A stretch of 64,000 nucleotides of DNA from Paenibacillus tengchongensis (GCF_008973665.1 NZ_WACP01000002.1:310001-374000), one strand, 5' to 3'; shown: positions 1-9,238, numbered from the stretch's first letter. Notes: a model not told the origin generated them from the sequence alone. Numbers and translations are program-made.

Positions 1-1640
1 GTGCAGAAGGCTTCAGCCTGGCGGAAAGAGATGCTGCCGCCGGCCGCCAGCTTGCTCTCCCGGACACCAGCCCCGTGGATCACGAGATCGCCGCCCGAAA
101 GAACTGTACTGTCCTCGATCTCAGCGATGTCAATGATCACTTCGTTCTCCTTCAGCCGGGCGACTGTGTCATAGACATCCTGAAGCTGTTTAAGAAATGA
201 GTCCAGCAGGTTGTCGGTAATATGCCGGGAAAATTGGCCCGGATGCAGAAAAATTTCCAGCATGCTCTTCAGCGGGCCTGTATTGCGCGGAAAAGTGGCA
301 TCCATACCGGCCAGTATTCCCAGCAGCTCCCGGAGCTGGCGGGGGAGATGAACATACTTGTCTTCCAGCAGCAGCATGACCACATACCCGTATTGAACGG
401 TCTGCTGGCGGGACTCCACGTTGCGGGCCAGCTGTGCACAGGCTTCCCGCAGGCGGCTGACTTCCTGGATCAGCACGGCACAACAGAAGGAGAGGCGGTT
501 ATAAGTGACCCCGTAGCAGCCGGCGTGAAGTTGGCTGTCCGTGGCCTTGCCCAGGACAAAGATGCTGCCGGTAGCAGCGATGGCAGAGCTGCGGACATCG
601 CCGTAGATGTACACGTTTCCGAAGGCATCCACAGTGGTGTACTCCGGGGCATCGCCGGGGAAAACCACGTCTCCCGCGAACATCATTACGGCTCCATGGC
701 CCATATCTTCCGGGACGATATAGCTCCTGGGGAAATCAATGGCAATTTCATCACCGTCACCCAGAAACCGCGGCCGTCCCGTACACAGGGCCAGCAGGTT
801 ACCGCCCGGCAGGAATGACGCCTGATCCTTGTATGTAAGCCTGAGATCGCGGGAGGGCGGGGCGGGCAGAATCCGTCCGCAGACGTCGAAACCGGGAATG
901 CCTTCTGTCTTGGGCAGCACCCGGGCGACGATGTGTCCGATCCCGGCCGCCGGCGGTATGGAGACCGTACCTGCACTGCCTCTGCTGCGCCGGAACGCGG
1001 CGATAATCTCGTCATTAAACAGCTGGTCCAGCCGTGCGCTTCTGCCTGGGACCGGCGCTTTGCCTTCGGCGATGCAGACCGGCCGGTACGTCGGACAGTT
1101 CAGCTCCGCATATAGAGCGGGAATATTTAGAAAGCGGAAGATAGGACTGGCCTTCAGCTCGGTGACCACCCGGTTGACCGTCAGGGTAGACAGCAGCACG
1201 CTGCTGTCCGGCTCTGCGCGTACAGTCACTTCGGCTGCTGCGGCGCAATCCGTCAGCTTCCAGGCGTACTGCTCCACCCGGTAAAGCGTAAAGTAAGCCT
1301 TGGTCTGATCTTCGGATACAGTGACCTGATACAGCGGCTTCTCGATGATTTCCCAGGTCAGGCGGTCAGCCGAGGTGATCTCCGTGGGAGCACTCACCGT
1401 CTTGCCCGCAATCTTCAGAATTACAGGGTGGATCGCGGAGATTACGGCCGGCTTGCCGGAAGGCAACGGCGGCGTGACGTGGATGCGGTTATTCTGTATA
1501 AAGATGGTGCCATTCTTGTCATTGTCCGTATCACCGTCCGGCGGTGAACCCGCCATAACGGGAAGCGGGAGTCCGCTTGTCCCGAGCGGCCCGGCCCGGC
1601 GGGATTCATGGCTGAAACGTTCAACTGTGTGCTGCGGCAT
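1..1640 (-). CDS. FapA/DUF342-family protein, 3' end cut by window edge
   Basis: About 546 codons are visible and the C-terminus lies off the left edge. The middle part carries the DUF342 signature: a run reading roughly IPGFDVCGRILPAPPSRDL, then glycine-spaced beta-helix-like repeats (DAFGNVYIYGDVRSSAIAA, GSIFVLGKA), then a helical coiled region (LLDSFLKQLQDVYDTVARL) and a second beta repeat block (GGDLVIHGAGVRESKLAAGG). This is the architecture of flagellar assembly protein A, linked in other bacteria to polar flagellum assembly. The ATG at 1640 follows GCGAGGTTACTACC. The N-terminal 60 residues look variable and possibly disordered. A c-di-GMP-I riboswitch lies in its 5' leader, which ties it to the motile/sessile switch. 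The family call is firm; a flagellar role is inferred because no flagellar genes are visible. Confidence 0.85.
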   Translation of the reverse strand, partial: MPQHTVERFSHESRRAGPLGTSGLPLPVMAGSPPDGDTDNDKNGTIFIQNNRIHVTPPLPSGKPAVISAIHPVILKIAGKTVSAPTEITSADRLTWEIIEKPLYQVTVSEDQTKAYFTLYRVEQYAWKLTDCAAAAEVTVRAEPDSSVLLSTLTVNRVVTELKASPIFRFLNIPALYAELNCPTYRPVCIAEGKAPVPGRSARLDQLFNDEIIAAFRRSRGSAGTVSIPPAAGIGHIVARVLPKTEGIPGFDVCGRILPAPPSRDLRLTYKDQASFLPGGNLLALCTGRPRFLGDGDEIAIDFPRSYIVPEDMGHGAVMMFAGDVVFPGDAPEYTTVDAFGNVYIYGDVRSSAIAATGSIFVLGKATDSQLHAGCYGVTYNRLSFCCAVLIQEVSRLREACAQLARNVESRQQTVQYGYVVMLLLEDKYVHLPRQLRELLGILAGMDATFPRNTGPLKSMLEIFLHPGQFSRHITDNLLDSFLKQLQDVYDTVARLKENEVIIDIAEIEDSTVLSGGDLVIHGAGVRESKLAAGGSISFRQAEAFC

Positions 1641-1744
1641 GGTAGTAACCTCGCTTTTTCGTATAATCAATCGCATTCCTAACAGAGAAGAGCGAGCGGA
1701 GCCCCGTGTAAACCATATGCCGCTGGGACCGCTTGCATCTTAAG

Positions 1745-1826
1745 TGGCAGCCTGGCAACCGTAAATGCGGATTTGTGCATTCGTAGGCCCATTGCTTTGC
1801 GTCCTGTCCTTTCGGGCAGTTTGCCT
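1745..1826 (-). ncRNA. Class I cyclic-di-GMP riboswitch (GEMM-I) in the fapA-like leader
   Basis: Read on the minus strand, the stretch holds the GEMM-I core in order: GGCAAAC, a short stem capped by a GAAA tetraloop (CCGAAAGG), the invariant GGACGCAAAGC, the GGGCCTACG strand, a variable hairpin, and the tetraloop-receptor side GGTTGCCAGGCTGCC. The position two bases before the C of GGCAAAC is G, as in c-di-GMP rather than cGAMP binders, if the usual Vc2 numbering is applied. It ends about 105 nt before the ATG at 1640. No classical terminator follows, so control may be translational. Confidence 0.9.
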
Positions 1827-1840
1827 TTTGAAATCGAATA

Positions 1841-1870
1841 ATGATATACACTCAGCATTGAGGCGAACAA
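1841..1870 (-). promoter_or_regulatory. Probable sigma-A promoter for the riboswitch transcript
   Basis: On the minus strand TTGTTC (1865-1870) is followed after 18 nt by TATCAT (1841-1846), or after 16 nt by TATATC (1843-1848). Initiation would fall a few bases before the aptamer at 1826. Placement fits well; the boxes themselves are moderate. Confidence 0.5.
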
Positions 1871-2164
1871 ATCGACTTAAATCGACAAATGAAAGTTATA
1901 GTAAAGAAACTGCAAGCATGCATCTGCAAACAACCTTAATTCTAGTCTTTGAGGAATAAATTATCAATAAAAATATTTGTTTTTAAAAACATATAATTAT
2001 ATATTTTACAAATATTTTATAATGGCGGATTCTAGGTAATATTGACTATAAAATCAGTATGTAAGTCGGGAATGCTGCCCTTCAAAAGCCATCTGTTAGC
2101 TTGCTGTTTCTAGAATTTGAACGAAAAAAAGAGAATATAAGCATACCTACAAAAAATAGCTAAT

Positions 2165-2235
2165 CACCGGCCCCCCGGTGTTCGATAAATAAAGCAAAGA
2201 GGGTAGATCCAGCCGCTCTGAGGCGGACTGTACCC
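2165..2235 (+). promoter_or_regulatory. Structured leader of the chemoreceptor gene
   Basis: Two inverted repeats sit just before the start codon: CACCGG/CCGGTG (2165-2180), and a longer one in which GGGTA (2201-2205) pairs with TACCC (2231-2235) around CAG/CTG and CCGC/GCGG. No known riboswitch consensus was recognised and no T-tract follows either hairpin. Confidence 0.4.
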
Positions 2236-2270
2236 GGCTTGAATAATATGGACAGCGGGAGAGGGAAAAG

Positions 2271-3962
2271 ATGAAAAACGCAAGTATGGCCACCAAAATC
2301 AGCAGTCTAGTGATGGGAATTCTGGTCGTCTTCGCCGTGTTGTCCGCGTTTGTGGCCGTCCGTTCGATGGAGGATGCTATTGAGCGGTTTGGTACGGAAA
2401 AAGCAAAAAGCGATTTGAACATGAGCAGACTTCTGCTTGAGGGCAGCCTTCCGGGGGAGTGGAGGGTGGAAGGCGAGTCCTTATATAAAGGCGGTATGCT
2501 GATCAGCGGCAATGATGCACTTGTTGACCAGATCGCCGAGGCTACAGGCGGTACGGTCACGCTGTTCCGGGGAAACACCCGTGCAGCCACTAATGTATTG
2601 AACGATGAAGGTGCGCGTGCCGTCGGAACCACGGTGTCGGCAGCGGTGGAAGAGGCCGTGATCGGCCGGGGTGAGAGCTATTTCGGCGAAGCGGTTGTTG
2701 TCGGCCGGACCTACCAGACGGCTTACGAACCGCTGCGCGGTGAAGGCGGCGAGGTTGTCGGCATCCTTTATGTCGGAGCGCCGCAGGATCTGATTCAGAC
2801 GCTGACGGGCGAATTCATGCGCAAGTTCATTCTGCTGAGCGGCTTGGCCGCTGCGGCAGGTATCCTGGTGCTGCTCTATTATATCGGCCGTATCAAGATG
2901 AGATTGTCGCGGATAACTGCAGCACTGGTGGCCGCAGGCCGGGGCGATTTCACGGCAGAGGTGTCCGATGCCTCCGGGGATGAAGTGGGCCGGCTGGCTT
3001 CGGGCTATGCCGAAATGAGAGTTAATCTGAAAGCGCTGATGGAAGACGGAATCCGTGCGTCAGATAAAATAACGGCGTCCACCGAAGAATTGCTGGCTGT
3101 CGCCAGACAGACCACGGATCAGGCCGGACGTATGGCGCAGGTGGCGGAAGAGGTTGCGGCCGAGGCAGGCGTCCAGCAGGTCAGCCTGAAAGAGAGCTTG
3201 CTCGCCATGGAGGAAGAGGCCATCGCCATTTCACGCGTCGCCGAGACGGCCTCCGGAATCAACGAGCTTACCGCGGAGTCCAGCGTACGGGCGGAGGAAG
3301 GCGCTATGCACATGCAGCGGCTCAGCGGCCGGATGGCCGGGATTGCGCAGGCGGTGGAGCAGACTGAGGGGCAAATGCTGCAGTTGGGTCAGAGAATGCA
3401 GGATATTACAGGGATCCTGGAGCTGATACAGGGTGTATCCGGCCAGACGCATCTGCTGGCGCTTAATGCTTCCATTGAGGCGGCACGGGCCGGGGAGGCT
3501 GGACGGGGGTTTGCCGTGGTAGCGGCGGAAATCCGCAAGCTTGCCGAGCATTCCTCCCAGGCATCGGTCCAGATTACCGGCCTGATCGGGCAAATTCAGA
3601 GCGAGCTTCTGATCTCCGGACAAGCCATGCAGGAAATCTCCACAGAAGTGGCCTTCGGAATGGAGCTGAGCGGGATTACGAATGAACAGTTTGCGGAAAT
3701 TGTGCGGGCCGGTGCCGAAGTAGCAGAGCGGGTCGCGGATATGGCGGCTGCAGCGGAGCAGATGTCCGCCGGGGCCGAAGAAATTACAGCGGCGATGCAT
3801 GAGGTGTCGGTCATCGCCCAGGGTACCAGCGGTCGGGCCGGCGCGGTTGCCGGAGAAGCCGGCGGGCAGACCGATACGCTGGCCCAGCTGTTCGCCGCCT
3901 CGCAGGAGCTGGCGGCTACCTCGGAAGAACTGCAGAAGTCGCTTAGCCGCTTCAAGCTGTAA
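2271..3962 (+). CDS. Methyl-accepting chemotaxis protein with a Cache-type sensor
   Basis: Transmembrane chemoreceptor of 563 residues that would pass extracellular signals to CheA/CheW. Segments in order: TM1 about 9-31, an extracytoplasmic single-Cache-like domain about 35-180 (the stretch around [18 protein letters not shown] followed by GILYVGAPQ is typical of sCache_3/Cache_3-Cache_2), TM2 about 184-205, HAMP about 206-258, and a long coiled-coil signalling domain. The hairpin tip near residues 388-420 contains [20 protein letters not shown], close to the family consensus. The ATG follows GGGAGAGGGAAAAG. It stands alone, with a structured leader upstream, and converges on the exporter gene 20 bp away. 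The ligand is unknown. Confidence 0.95.
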   Translation: MKNASMATKISSLVMGILVVFAVLSAFVAVRSMEDAIERFGTEKAKSDLNMSRLLLEGSLPGEWRVEGESLYKGGMLISGNDALVDQIAEATGGTVTLFRGNTRAATNVLNDEGARAVGTTVSAAVEEAVIGRGESYFGEAVVVGRTYQTAYEPLRGEGGEVVGILYVGAPQDLIQTLTGEFMRKFILLSGLAAAAGILVLLYYIGRIKMRLSRITAALVAAGRGDFTAEVSDASGDEVGRLASGYAEMRVNLKALMEDGIRASDKITASTEELLAVARQTTDQAGRMAQVAEEVAAEAGVQQVSLKESLLAMEEEAIAISRVAETASGINELTAESSVRAEEGAMHMQRLSGRMAGIAQAVEQTEGQMLQLGQRMQDITGILELIQGVSGQTHLLALNASIEAARAGEAGRGFAVVAAEIRKLAEHSSQASVQITGLIGQIQSELLISGQAMQEISTEVAFGMELSGITNEQFAEIVRAGAEVAERVADMAAAAEQMSAGAEEITAAMHEVSVIAQGTSGRAGAVAGEAGGQTDTLAQLFAASQELAATSEELQKSLSRFKL

Positions 3963-3982
3963 GAAGGCTCAGGGCGGCCAGC

Positions 3983-5092
3983 TTAGAGCAGCCCGGCGGG
4001 CGTCTTGCCCCGGGCGCGTGCGGACCGCGCCGCCCCGGAAGGCACCCGCTGCGCGGCGGCCGGGAAGGCGGCATAATCCGCACGCTCGATTTCATCCAGC
4101 ACCCGGCTCAAGTGGGAGAAGACGGCGCCCAGATCGCGGATCGCCGTAATCGGGCAATCGGCCTGTAGCCCGGCGAAGGCGGCGAGCTGAAGCTCACGGG
4201 CGCGCCGCAGCGCCTCCGGCAGCGAGGCCTTGCCGTCCGTGTCCGGCTGGCTGTCGGCCCCGTACAGGACGATGCAGTCCGCAGTAGCTTCCATGGCTTC
4301 GCTAATCCCGCCGGCAACGGCGTACCGCGTCGGCAAGAGCGCAAGCTCTTCGCCGATTTCTTTGACATAGGCATGTATCGTCTTGAGCCGGCCGGTTGTC
4401 CGGTTCAAGGACTGCAGCTCCCGGCGGCAGGAGCAATGGGCCAGCGTATAGAGCAGCTCCTTTTGCCGGACCGCGCTCGTACCCAGCAGCTTTGCCGAGT
4501 CCGCCAGCGCCGTTTGCGCCTTAGCGGAGCCGTGTCCTTGTGCACACAGGCCGCCCAGTGCATCCGCAAGCAGCAGTGCCCCCTGATGTGTCATGTCTTT
4601 TACCTTGACGAACCCCTTGGGCGGAACGATAATCATATTGATCAGAAGGGCAATCAGCACGCCGATAAAGGTCTCGGCCACCCGCCATTCAATATAATGG
4701 TCGTGAAAGAATGTCAGTGTAAGTACAGAGGTTACTCCGACTTGCGAGACGGCTTGAATATTAATCCGGCAAGCGGTGGCGGCGCCGATGCCCAGCAGCA
4801 GAATGAGCAGTATAGACCAGACCCCCACATCCAGGAATTGACCGACGATCAGGCTGACCAGTCCGCCAAGCACAATGCCGGTCAGGCGGTAAGCCCCTTT
4901 TTCCAGCGAAGCCTTAACGCTTCCCTGGGTGATTAGAATTGCCGCAAGCGGGGCGAAATATAAATACCGGTCTCCGTACAGGCTATATACCGCCAGCCAG
5001 GAGAGTGTGGCTGCAATGGTTACGCGAATCATATAAAGGGATATTCCGAACTTCTCAAGCCGGTCCTGCCATCCCTCGTTCATGGGAGTCAT
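3983..5092 (-). CDS. FUSC / aromatic acid exporter family membrane protein
   Basis: Inner-membrane protein with an N-terminal block of about six hydrophobic helices (residues about 15-155; typical start IRVTIAATLSWLAVYSLYG and motif FAPLAAILITQGSVKASL) and a soluble, helical C-terminal half, as in the DUF939/ArAE_1 group of the fusaric-acid-resistance superfamily. Members are thought to export aromatic acids or other small toxic compounds; the substrate here is unknown. I chose the ATG at 5092 because AGAGGAAAG lies just before it; an in-frame ATG nine codons upstream (5119) has no ribosome site. The C-terminal tail is Arg/Ala rich. Confidence 0.85.
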   Translation of the reverse strand: MTPMNEGWQDRLEKFGISLYMIRVTIAATLSWLAVYSLYGDRYLYFAPLAAILITQGSVKASLEKGAYRLTGIVLGGLVSLIVGQFLDVGVWSILLILLLGIGAATACRINIQAVSQVGVTSVLTLTFFHDHYIEWRVAETFIGVLIALLINMIIVPPKGFVKVKDMTHQGALLLADALGGLCAQGHGSAKAQTALADSAKLLGTSAVRQKELLYTLAHCSCRRELQSLNRTTGRLKTIHAYVKEIGEELALLPTRYAVAGGISEAMEATADCIVLYGADSQPDTDGKASLPEALRRARELQLAAFAGLQADCPITAIRDLGAVFSHLSRVLDEIERADYAAFPAAAQRVPSGAARSARARGKTPAGLL

Positions 5093-5139
5093 CTTCTTTC
5101 CTCTATATATGAAATTCATGATTATTTTCAGCGATTTTC

Positions 5140-5148
5140 ATTATAACA
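5140..5148 (-). promoter_or_regulatory. Extended -10 promoter for the FUSC gene
   Basis: The minus strand reads TGTTATAAT, a perfect extended -10 (TGnTATAAT), about 50 nt before the preferred start at 5092. The -35 region is weak, as is usual for extended -10 promoters. Confidence 0.5.
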
Positions 5149-5255
5149 CCTGCAAATGGGGATGCAGACGGCAGTTTTTACGAACTTGTTAAGTTTTATT
5201 GGCTGGAATTTTACATTGTTATCTATCGCATATCCGGAAAACTTCATATATGCTA

Positions 5256-5360
5256 TATAATGTTGAATGTGTGTCGAAGGAAGGGAGGAAGTGTCGCTTC
5301 TCCAGCGCTAAGCATGCCCACTTCGATTGTCTCCCGCTGGAAGCGGGTAAAATAGGGTTG
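5256..5360 (+). promoter_or_regulatory. Promoter and structured leader of the pot operon
   Basis: TATAAT at 5256-5261 marks a likely -10. The transcript would then carry nested complementary segments: GGGAG (5283-5287) with CTCCC (5331-5335), GAAGTG (5288-5293) with CACTTC (5319-5324), and CGCT (5295-5298) with AGCG (5304-5307). A competing hairpin CCCGC (5333-5337)/GCGGG (5343-5347) uses the same CCC. Such mutually exclusive pairing is switch-like, but no known riboswitch class was recognised. Confidence 0.4.
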
Positions 5361-5381
5361 TACTACATACGGTAAGGGAGG

Positions 5382-6506
5382 TTGTTAGCTATAGCTACTC
5401 CGGAAGGTACTATTATTTCTTTTGAACAGGTAAGCAAACAATATGACGATGAAGAACCCGTGTTAAAAGAGGTCAGCTTCGACCTTGAACGCGGCAAGTT
5501 CTATACACTGCTGGGCCCCTCCGGCTGCGGCAAAACCACCATTCTGCGCCTGATCGCCGGCTTCATTGAACCGAGCTCGGGCACGATATCGCTGAACGGC
5601 AAGGTCATCAACCACATCCCCGCCAACGAGCGTCAGGTCAATACGGTGTTTCAGGATTATGCCCTGTTCCCGCACCTGAACGTGTTCGAGAATGTGGCCT
5701 TTGGCCTGCGCGTCAAGAAGCTGAAGAAGGAGGTCATTCGGCAAAAGGTGCAGGAAGCCCTCGGCTTTGTGAACCTGTCCGGTTATGAACAGCGGGCGAT
5801 CCACGAGATGTCCGGCGGACAGCGCCAGCGCGTGGCCATCGCCCGCGCCATCGTCAACGAACCGCAGGTGCTGCTGCTCGACGAGCCGCTGTCCGCGCTG
5901 GATCTCAAGCTGCGTACGGAAATGCAGTATATTTTGCGCGAGATGCAGCAGCGGCTGGGCATCACCTTTATCTTCGTCACCCATGACCAGGAGGAAGCGC
6001 TGGCCATGTCGGACTGGATCTTTGTCATGAACAAGGGCAGAATCGAGCAGAGCGGCACGCCGAACGACATTTATGATGAGCCGATCAACAGCTATGTGGC
6101 TGATTTCATCGGGGAATCGAATATTGTGCCGGCGGTCATGATCGAGGATTATCTGGTGGAATTCAACGGCAAACGCTTTGAATGCGCCGACGCCGGACTG
6201 CGTCCGAATGAATCGGTGGAGATCGTGATCCGTCCGGAGGACCTGGAGATTGTTCCGCTGGAGCAGGGCAAGCTGCGCGTGCGCGTCGATTCCCAGCTGT
6301 TCCGCGGCGTGCATTACGAGATCAGCTGCTATGACGAGTCCGGTCATGAGTGGCTGGTGCATTCCACGCGCAAGGCTGAGGTAGGCGGGGAGATCGGGCT
6401 TTATTTTGACCCGGAAGCGATTCATGTTATGCGATTCGGCGAAACGGAGGAAGAATTCGACCGGCGCCTGGAGGCCTATGCCGAGGTGGACAGCCATGAC
6501 GAATAA
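5382..6506 (+). CDS. potA: Spermidine/putrescine ABC transporter ATPase
   Basis: ATP-binding subunit that powers polyamine uptake with PotB, PotC and PotD. Walker [11 protein letters not shown]-loop [10 protein letters not shown], signature MSGGQRQR, Walker [12 protein letters not shown] and switch His FVTHDQEE are intact, and a TOBE-type C-terminal domain follows (about residues 240-374). First gene of a tightly packed potABCD operon; its end overlaps potB by 11 nt. The start is uncertain: TTG at 5382 directly abuts the ribosome site AAGGGAGG (5374-5381) with no spacing, while ATA at 5391 would be spaced normally, so the true initiation codon may be unusual. Confidence 0.92.
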   Translation: MLAIATPEGTIISFEQVSKQYDDEEPVLKEVSFDLERGKFYTLLGPSGCGKTTILRLIAGFIEPSSGTISLNGKVINHIPANERQVNTVFQDYALFPHLNVFENVAFGLRVKKLKKEVIRQKVQEALGFVNLSGYEQRAIHEMSGGQRQRVAIARAIVNEPQVLLLDEPLSALDLKLRTEMQYILREMQQRLGITFIFVTHDQEEALAMSDWIFVMNKGRIEQSGTPNDIYDEPINSYVADFIGESNIVPAVMIEDYLVEFNGKRFECADAGLRPNESVEIVIRPEDLEIVPLEQGKLRVRVDSQLFRGVHYEISCYDESGHEWLVHSTRKAEVGGEIGLYFDPEAIHVMRFGETEEEFDRRLEAYAEVDSHDE

Positions 6507-7299
6507 GGGCCGTTCGTTTTATATGCTCCCTTATTACTTGTGGATTGCCCTGTTTGTCATCGCGCCGGTGCTGCTGGTCATCTACTACTCGCTCTTTGAT
6601 CTGGACGGTAATCTGTCGCTTGACAACTATGTCAATTTCTTCACACCGGTCTATCTGCAGATGACGCTCAGCTCCTTCTGGTATGCGTTCCTGATTACGC
6701 TGTTCTCCCTGCTTGTCGCTTATCCGGCGGCCTATCTGCTGACCCGGACCAAGCACAAGCAGCTGTGGCTGCTGCTGATCATTCTGCCGACCTGGATTAA
6801 CCTGCTGCTGAAGGCCTACGCTTTTATCGGCATCTTCGGTACCTTCGGGCCGGTCAACAATTTCTTTGACCTGCTGGGCATCGGGGAGCAGCAAATCCTG
6901 TTCACCGGCTTCAGCTTTGTGTTCGTCTCGGTATATATTTTCATCCCGTTCATGATTCTGCCGATCTTCAGCGCCCTGGAGGACCTCAACCTCTCGCTGG
7001 TGGATGCGGCGCGCGATCTGGGCGCTTCCGGCTGGACCACCTTCCGCCGCGTCATCTTTCCGCTGACGATTTCCGGGGTGCGTTCGGGCTGCATGGCGGT
7101 ATTCATTCCGGCGCTGTCGCTGTTTATGATTACGCGCCTGATTGCCGGCAACCGGGTCATTACGCTGGGAACGGCGATCGAACAGCATTTCCTCGTCACG
7201 CAGGACTGGGGCATGGGCTCGACCGTGGCGGTCTTCCTGATCGCTATTATGGCACTGTTCATGCTGCTCTTCGGCGGCGCACGGAAAGGGGTGCGTTAA
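6496..7299 (+). CDS. potB: Spermidine/putrescine ABC transporter permease I
   Basis: Membrane permease of the polyamine importer, about 267 residues and six predicted helices beginning at [20 protein letters not shown]. The cytoplasmic EAA loop is visible as [20 protein letters not shown], the site that docks onto PotA. The start ATG at 6496 lies inside the end of potA and is preceded by GAGGTGGA. The reading frame is open further upstream, but that part is the shifted frame of potA and has no protein-like features. Confidence 0.94.
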   Translation: MTNKGRSFYMLPYYLWIALFVIAPVLLVIYYSLFDLDGNLSLDNYVNFFTPVYLQMTLSSFWYAFLITLFSLLVAYPAAYLLTRTKHKQLWLLLIILPTWINLLLKAYAFIGIFGTFGPVNNFFDLLGIGEQQILFTGFSFVFVSVYIFIPFMILPIFSALEDLNLSLVDAARDLGASGWTTFRRVIFPLTISGVRSGCMAVFIPALSLFMITRLIAGNRVITLGTAIEQHFLVTQDWGMGSTVAVFLIAIMALFMLLFGGARKGVR

Positions 7300-8133
7300 G
7301 TGAAAGGCAAGAACAAATTCGCGAATGTGTATCTCGTTATCGTCTTTGCCGTGCTGTATGCGCCCATCTTCTACCTGATGTACTACTCGTTTAACAGTGG
7401 CGGAACGATGCACGAATTCGAGGGCTTTACGCTCGACTATTACCGAGAGGTGCTGCAGGATACGCGCCTGATCATAATCTTTATCAACACGCTGGTCATC
7501 GCGCTGCTGTCCTCGGCCATCGCCACGGTAATCGCCGTTATCGGTGCACTGGCCATCCAGCGGATCCGCAGCCGCCGGGCGAAGAACACGCTGCTCTCCT
7601 TGAACAACGTGCTGATCGTCAGCCCGGACGTCATTATCGGCGCTTCGTTCCTGATCCTGTTCACCATTGCAGGAATAAAGCTGGGCTTCGTATCCGTGCT
7701 GCTCTCGCATGTCGCGTTCAGCGTGCCGATCGCTGTGCTGATGATTCTGCCGCATCTGCAGGAGATGAGCCCGACCTTGACCGATGCTGCCCGCGATCTT
7801 GGCGCAACCCGACGGGACGTACTCACCAAAGTCATTCTGCCGATTATCAAGCCCGGCATCTTCAGCGGCTTCTTCATGGCGCTGACCTACTCGCTGGATG
7901 ACTTTGCGGTGACCTTTTTCGTTACAGGCAACGGATACTCCACACTGTCGGTTGAAATCTACTCCCGGGCCCGGCAAGGGGTATCCCTGTCGATTAATGC
8001 GCTGTCGACACTGATCTTCCTGTTCACGATACTGCTGGTTATCGGGTACTATTTCATCAATCAGCGCAAGGGCCGTCCGTCCCGCGCAGCGGAGACCGCC
8101 GAGCCCGCCGCCGAAATGGGGGTGCCTAGATGA
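7300..8133 (+). CDS. potC: Spermidine/putrescine ABC transporter permease II
   Basis: Second permease, 277 residues, with helices starting at VYLVIVFAVLYAPIFYLMYY and an EAA loop [20 protein letters not shown]. It starts at GTG immediately after the potB stop, with AAAGGGGTGCG upstream as ribosome site. The last 15 residues are an Ala/Pro/Glu-rich tail. Its stop overlaps the potD start in an ATGA arrangement, so translation is probably coupled. Confidence 0.94.
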   Translation: MKGKNKFANVYLVIVFAVLYAPIFYLMYYSFNSGGTMHEFEGFTLDYYREVLQDTRLIIIFINTLVIALLSSAIATVIAVIGALAIQRIRSRRAKNTLLSLNNVLIVSPDVIIGASFLILFTIAGIKLGFVSVLLSHVAFSVPIAVLMILPHLQEMSPTLTDAARDLGATRRDVLTKVILPIIKPGIFSGFFMALTYSLDDFAVTFFVTGNGYSTLSVEIYSRARQGVSLSINALSTLIFLFTILLVIGYYFINQRKGRPSRAAETAEPAAEMGVPR

Positions 8134-9200
8134 AGCAGTTGATCAATGCGTTTGCAGCGATTGTCATCGTCGCCTTCGGGCTGATGTATCTGGGCTCCAG
8201 GCTGAATTCCGCCGAAGGCTATACGGGAGGCAATACGCTCACTATCTATAACTGGGGCGATTATATCGACCCGGAGCTGCTGGAGCAGTTCGAGGATGAG
8301 ACCGGCATCACGGTGATCTACCAGACCTTTGATTCCAACGAAGCCATGCTGACCAAGGTGGAGCAGGGCGGCACAACCTTTGATGTCGTGGTGCCATCCG
8401 ATTATGCCATCGCCAAGATGCGGGAGGAGGATCTGCTTCTGCCGCTTGACCACAGCAAGATTCCGAATCTGGCCAATATTGATTCCCAGTTCATGGACCT
8501 CTCCTTCGACCCCGGCAACCAGTACTCGGTGCCGTATTTCTGGGGGACAGTCGGCATAATCTACAACCCGGATTTGACCGAGGGCATGGATTTCAGCAGT
8601 TGGGACTCCCTGTGGGACAGCCGGATGAAGAACAATATCATGCTGGTCGACGGTGCCCGCGAAGTGATGGGCATGGCGCTGAACAGCCTGCACTATTCGG
8701 TGAACGATACGGATGAAGCCCATCTGCAGGAAGCACTGGCCAAACTGAACAGCCTGTCTCCGAATATTAAGGCGATCGTCGGCGATGAGATCAAGATGCT
8801 GCTGGCGAATGAAGAAGCGGCCGCCGGTATCGTCTGGTCCGGCGACGCCTCCGAGATTATGGACGAGAACGACAAGCTGGATTATGTCGTACCGGAGGAA
8901 GGCTCGAACATTTGGTTCGACAACATGGTCATCCCGCGTACAGCGGCCAACGTGGAGGGCGCCCATCAATTCATCGACTTCATGCTCCGTCCGGACGTCG
9001 CAGCGAAGAATACCGAATATGTCGGCTATTCCACGCCGAACGTGCCGGCGCTGGCGCTGCTGCCGGAAGACATCTCCGGCGATGAGCGGTTCTACCCGCC
9101 CGCGGAGATTACCGACCGGCTGGAGGTCTACGACAACCTCGGCAAGCGGATGCTCGCCCACTATAATGAGCTGTTCCTGAAGTTCAAGATGAATAAGTAG
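8130..9200 (+). CDS. potD: Polyamine-binding protein of the PotABCD importer
   Basis: Extracytoplasmic solute-binding protein of 356 residues. The hallmark IYNWGDYIDPELLEQFE follows the export signal, with later PotD-like stretches DVVVPSDYAIAKM and SVPYFWGTVGIIYNPD. The N-terminus has a hydrophobic helix (about residues 5-24) but no cysteine, so there is no lipobox. In a Gram-positive host the protein would have to stay anchored by an uncleaved helix or by contact with the permease. Last gene of the operon; a strong terminator follows at once. Confidence 0.93.
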   Translation: MKQLINAFAAIVIVAFGLMYLGSRLNSAEGYTGGNTLTIYNWGDYIDPELLEQFEDETGITVIYQTFDSNEAMLTKVEQGGTTFDVVVPSDYAIAKMREEDLLLPLDHSKIPNLANIDSQFMDLSFDPGNQYSVPYFWGTVGIIYNPDLTEGMDFSSWDSLWDSRMKNNIMLVDGAREVMGMALNSLHYSVNDTDEAHLQEALAKLNSLSPNIKAIVGDEIKMLLANEEAAAGIVWSGDASEIMDENDKLDYVVPEEGSNIWFDNMVIPRTAANVEGAHQFIDFMLRPDVAAKNTEYVGYSTPNVPALALLPEDISGDERFYPPAEITDRLEVYDNLGKRMLAHYNELFLKFKMNK

Positions 9201-9207
9201 ATTGTAT

Positions 9208-9238
9208 AACGCCTGTCCCCATGGGGATGGGCGTTTTT
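9208..9238 (+). terminator. Rho-independent terminator of potABCD
   Basis: Stem AACGCC-TG-TCCCC pairs with GGGGA-TG-GGCGTT around an AT loop, followed by TTTTT. Confidence 0.92.

Larger units (their letters stand above)
1641..2270. other. Divergent intergenic region
   Basis: No gene seen. The left part holds the c-di-GMP riboswitch and its promoter. The centre (about 1960-2030) is extremely AT-rich, unlike the flanking genes, and includes TATAAT at 2018-2023. The right part forms the leader of the chemoreceptor gene, with two hairpins. Confidence 0.7.

Noticed and set aside
5463..6497. Long antisense frame in potA (344 codons)
   Set aside because: Shadow of a GC-rich conserved gene; the potA frame explains the sequence.
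6427..7977. 516-codon antisense frame across potB and potC
   Set aside because: Highly charged translation typical of the reverse strand of membrane protein genes; no start signal.
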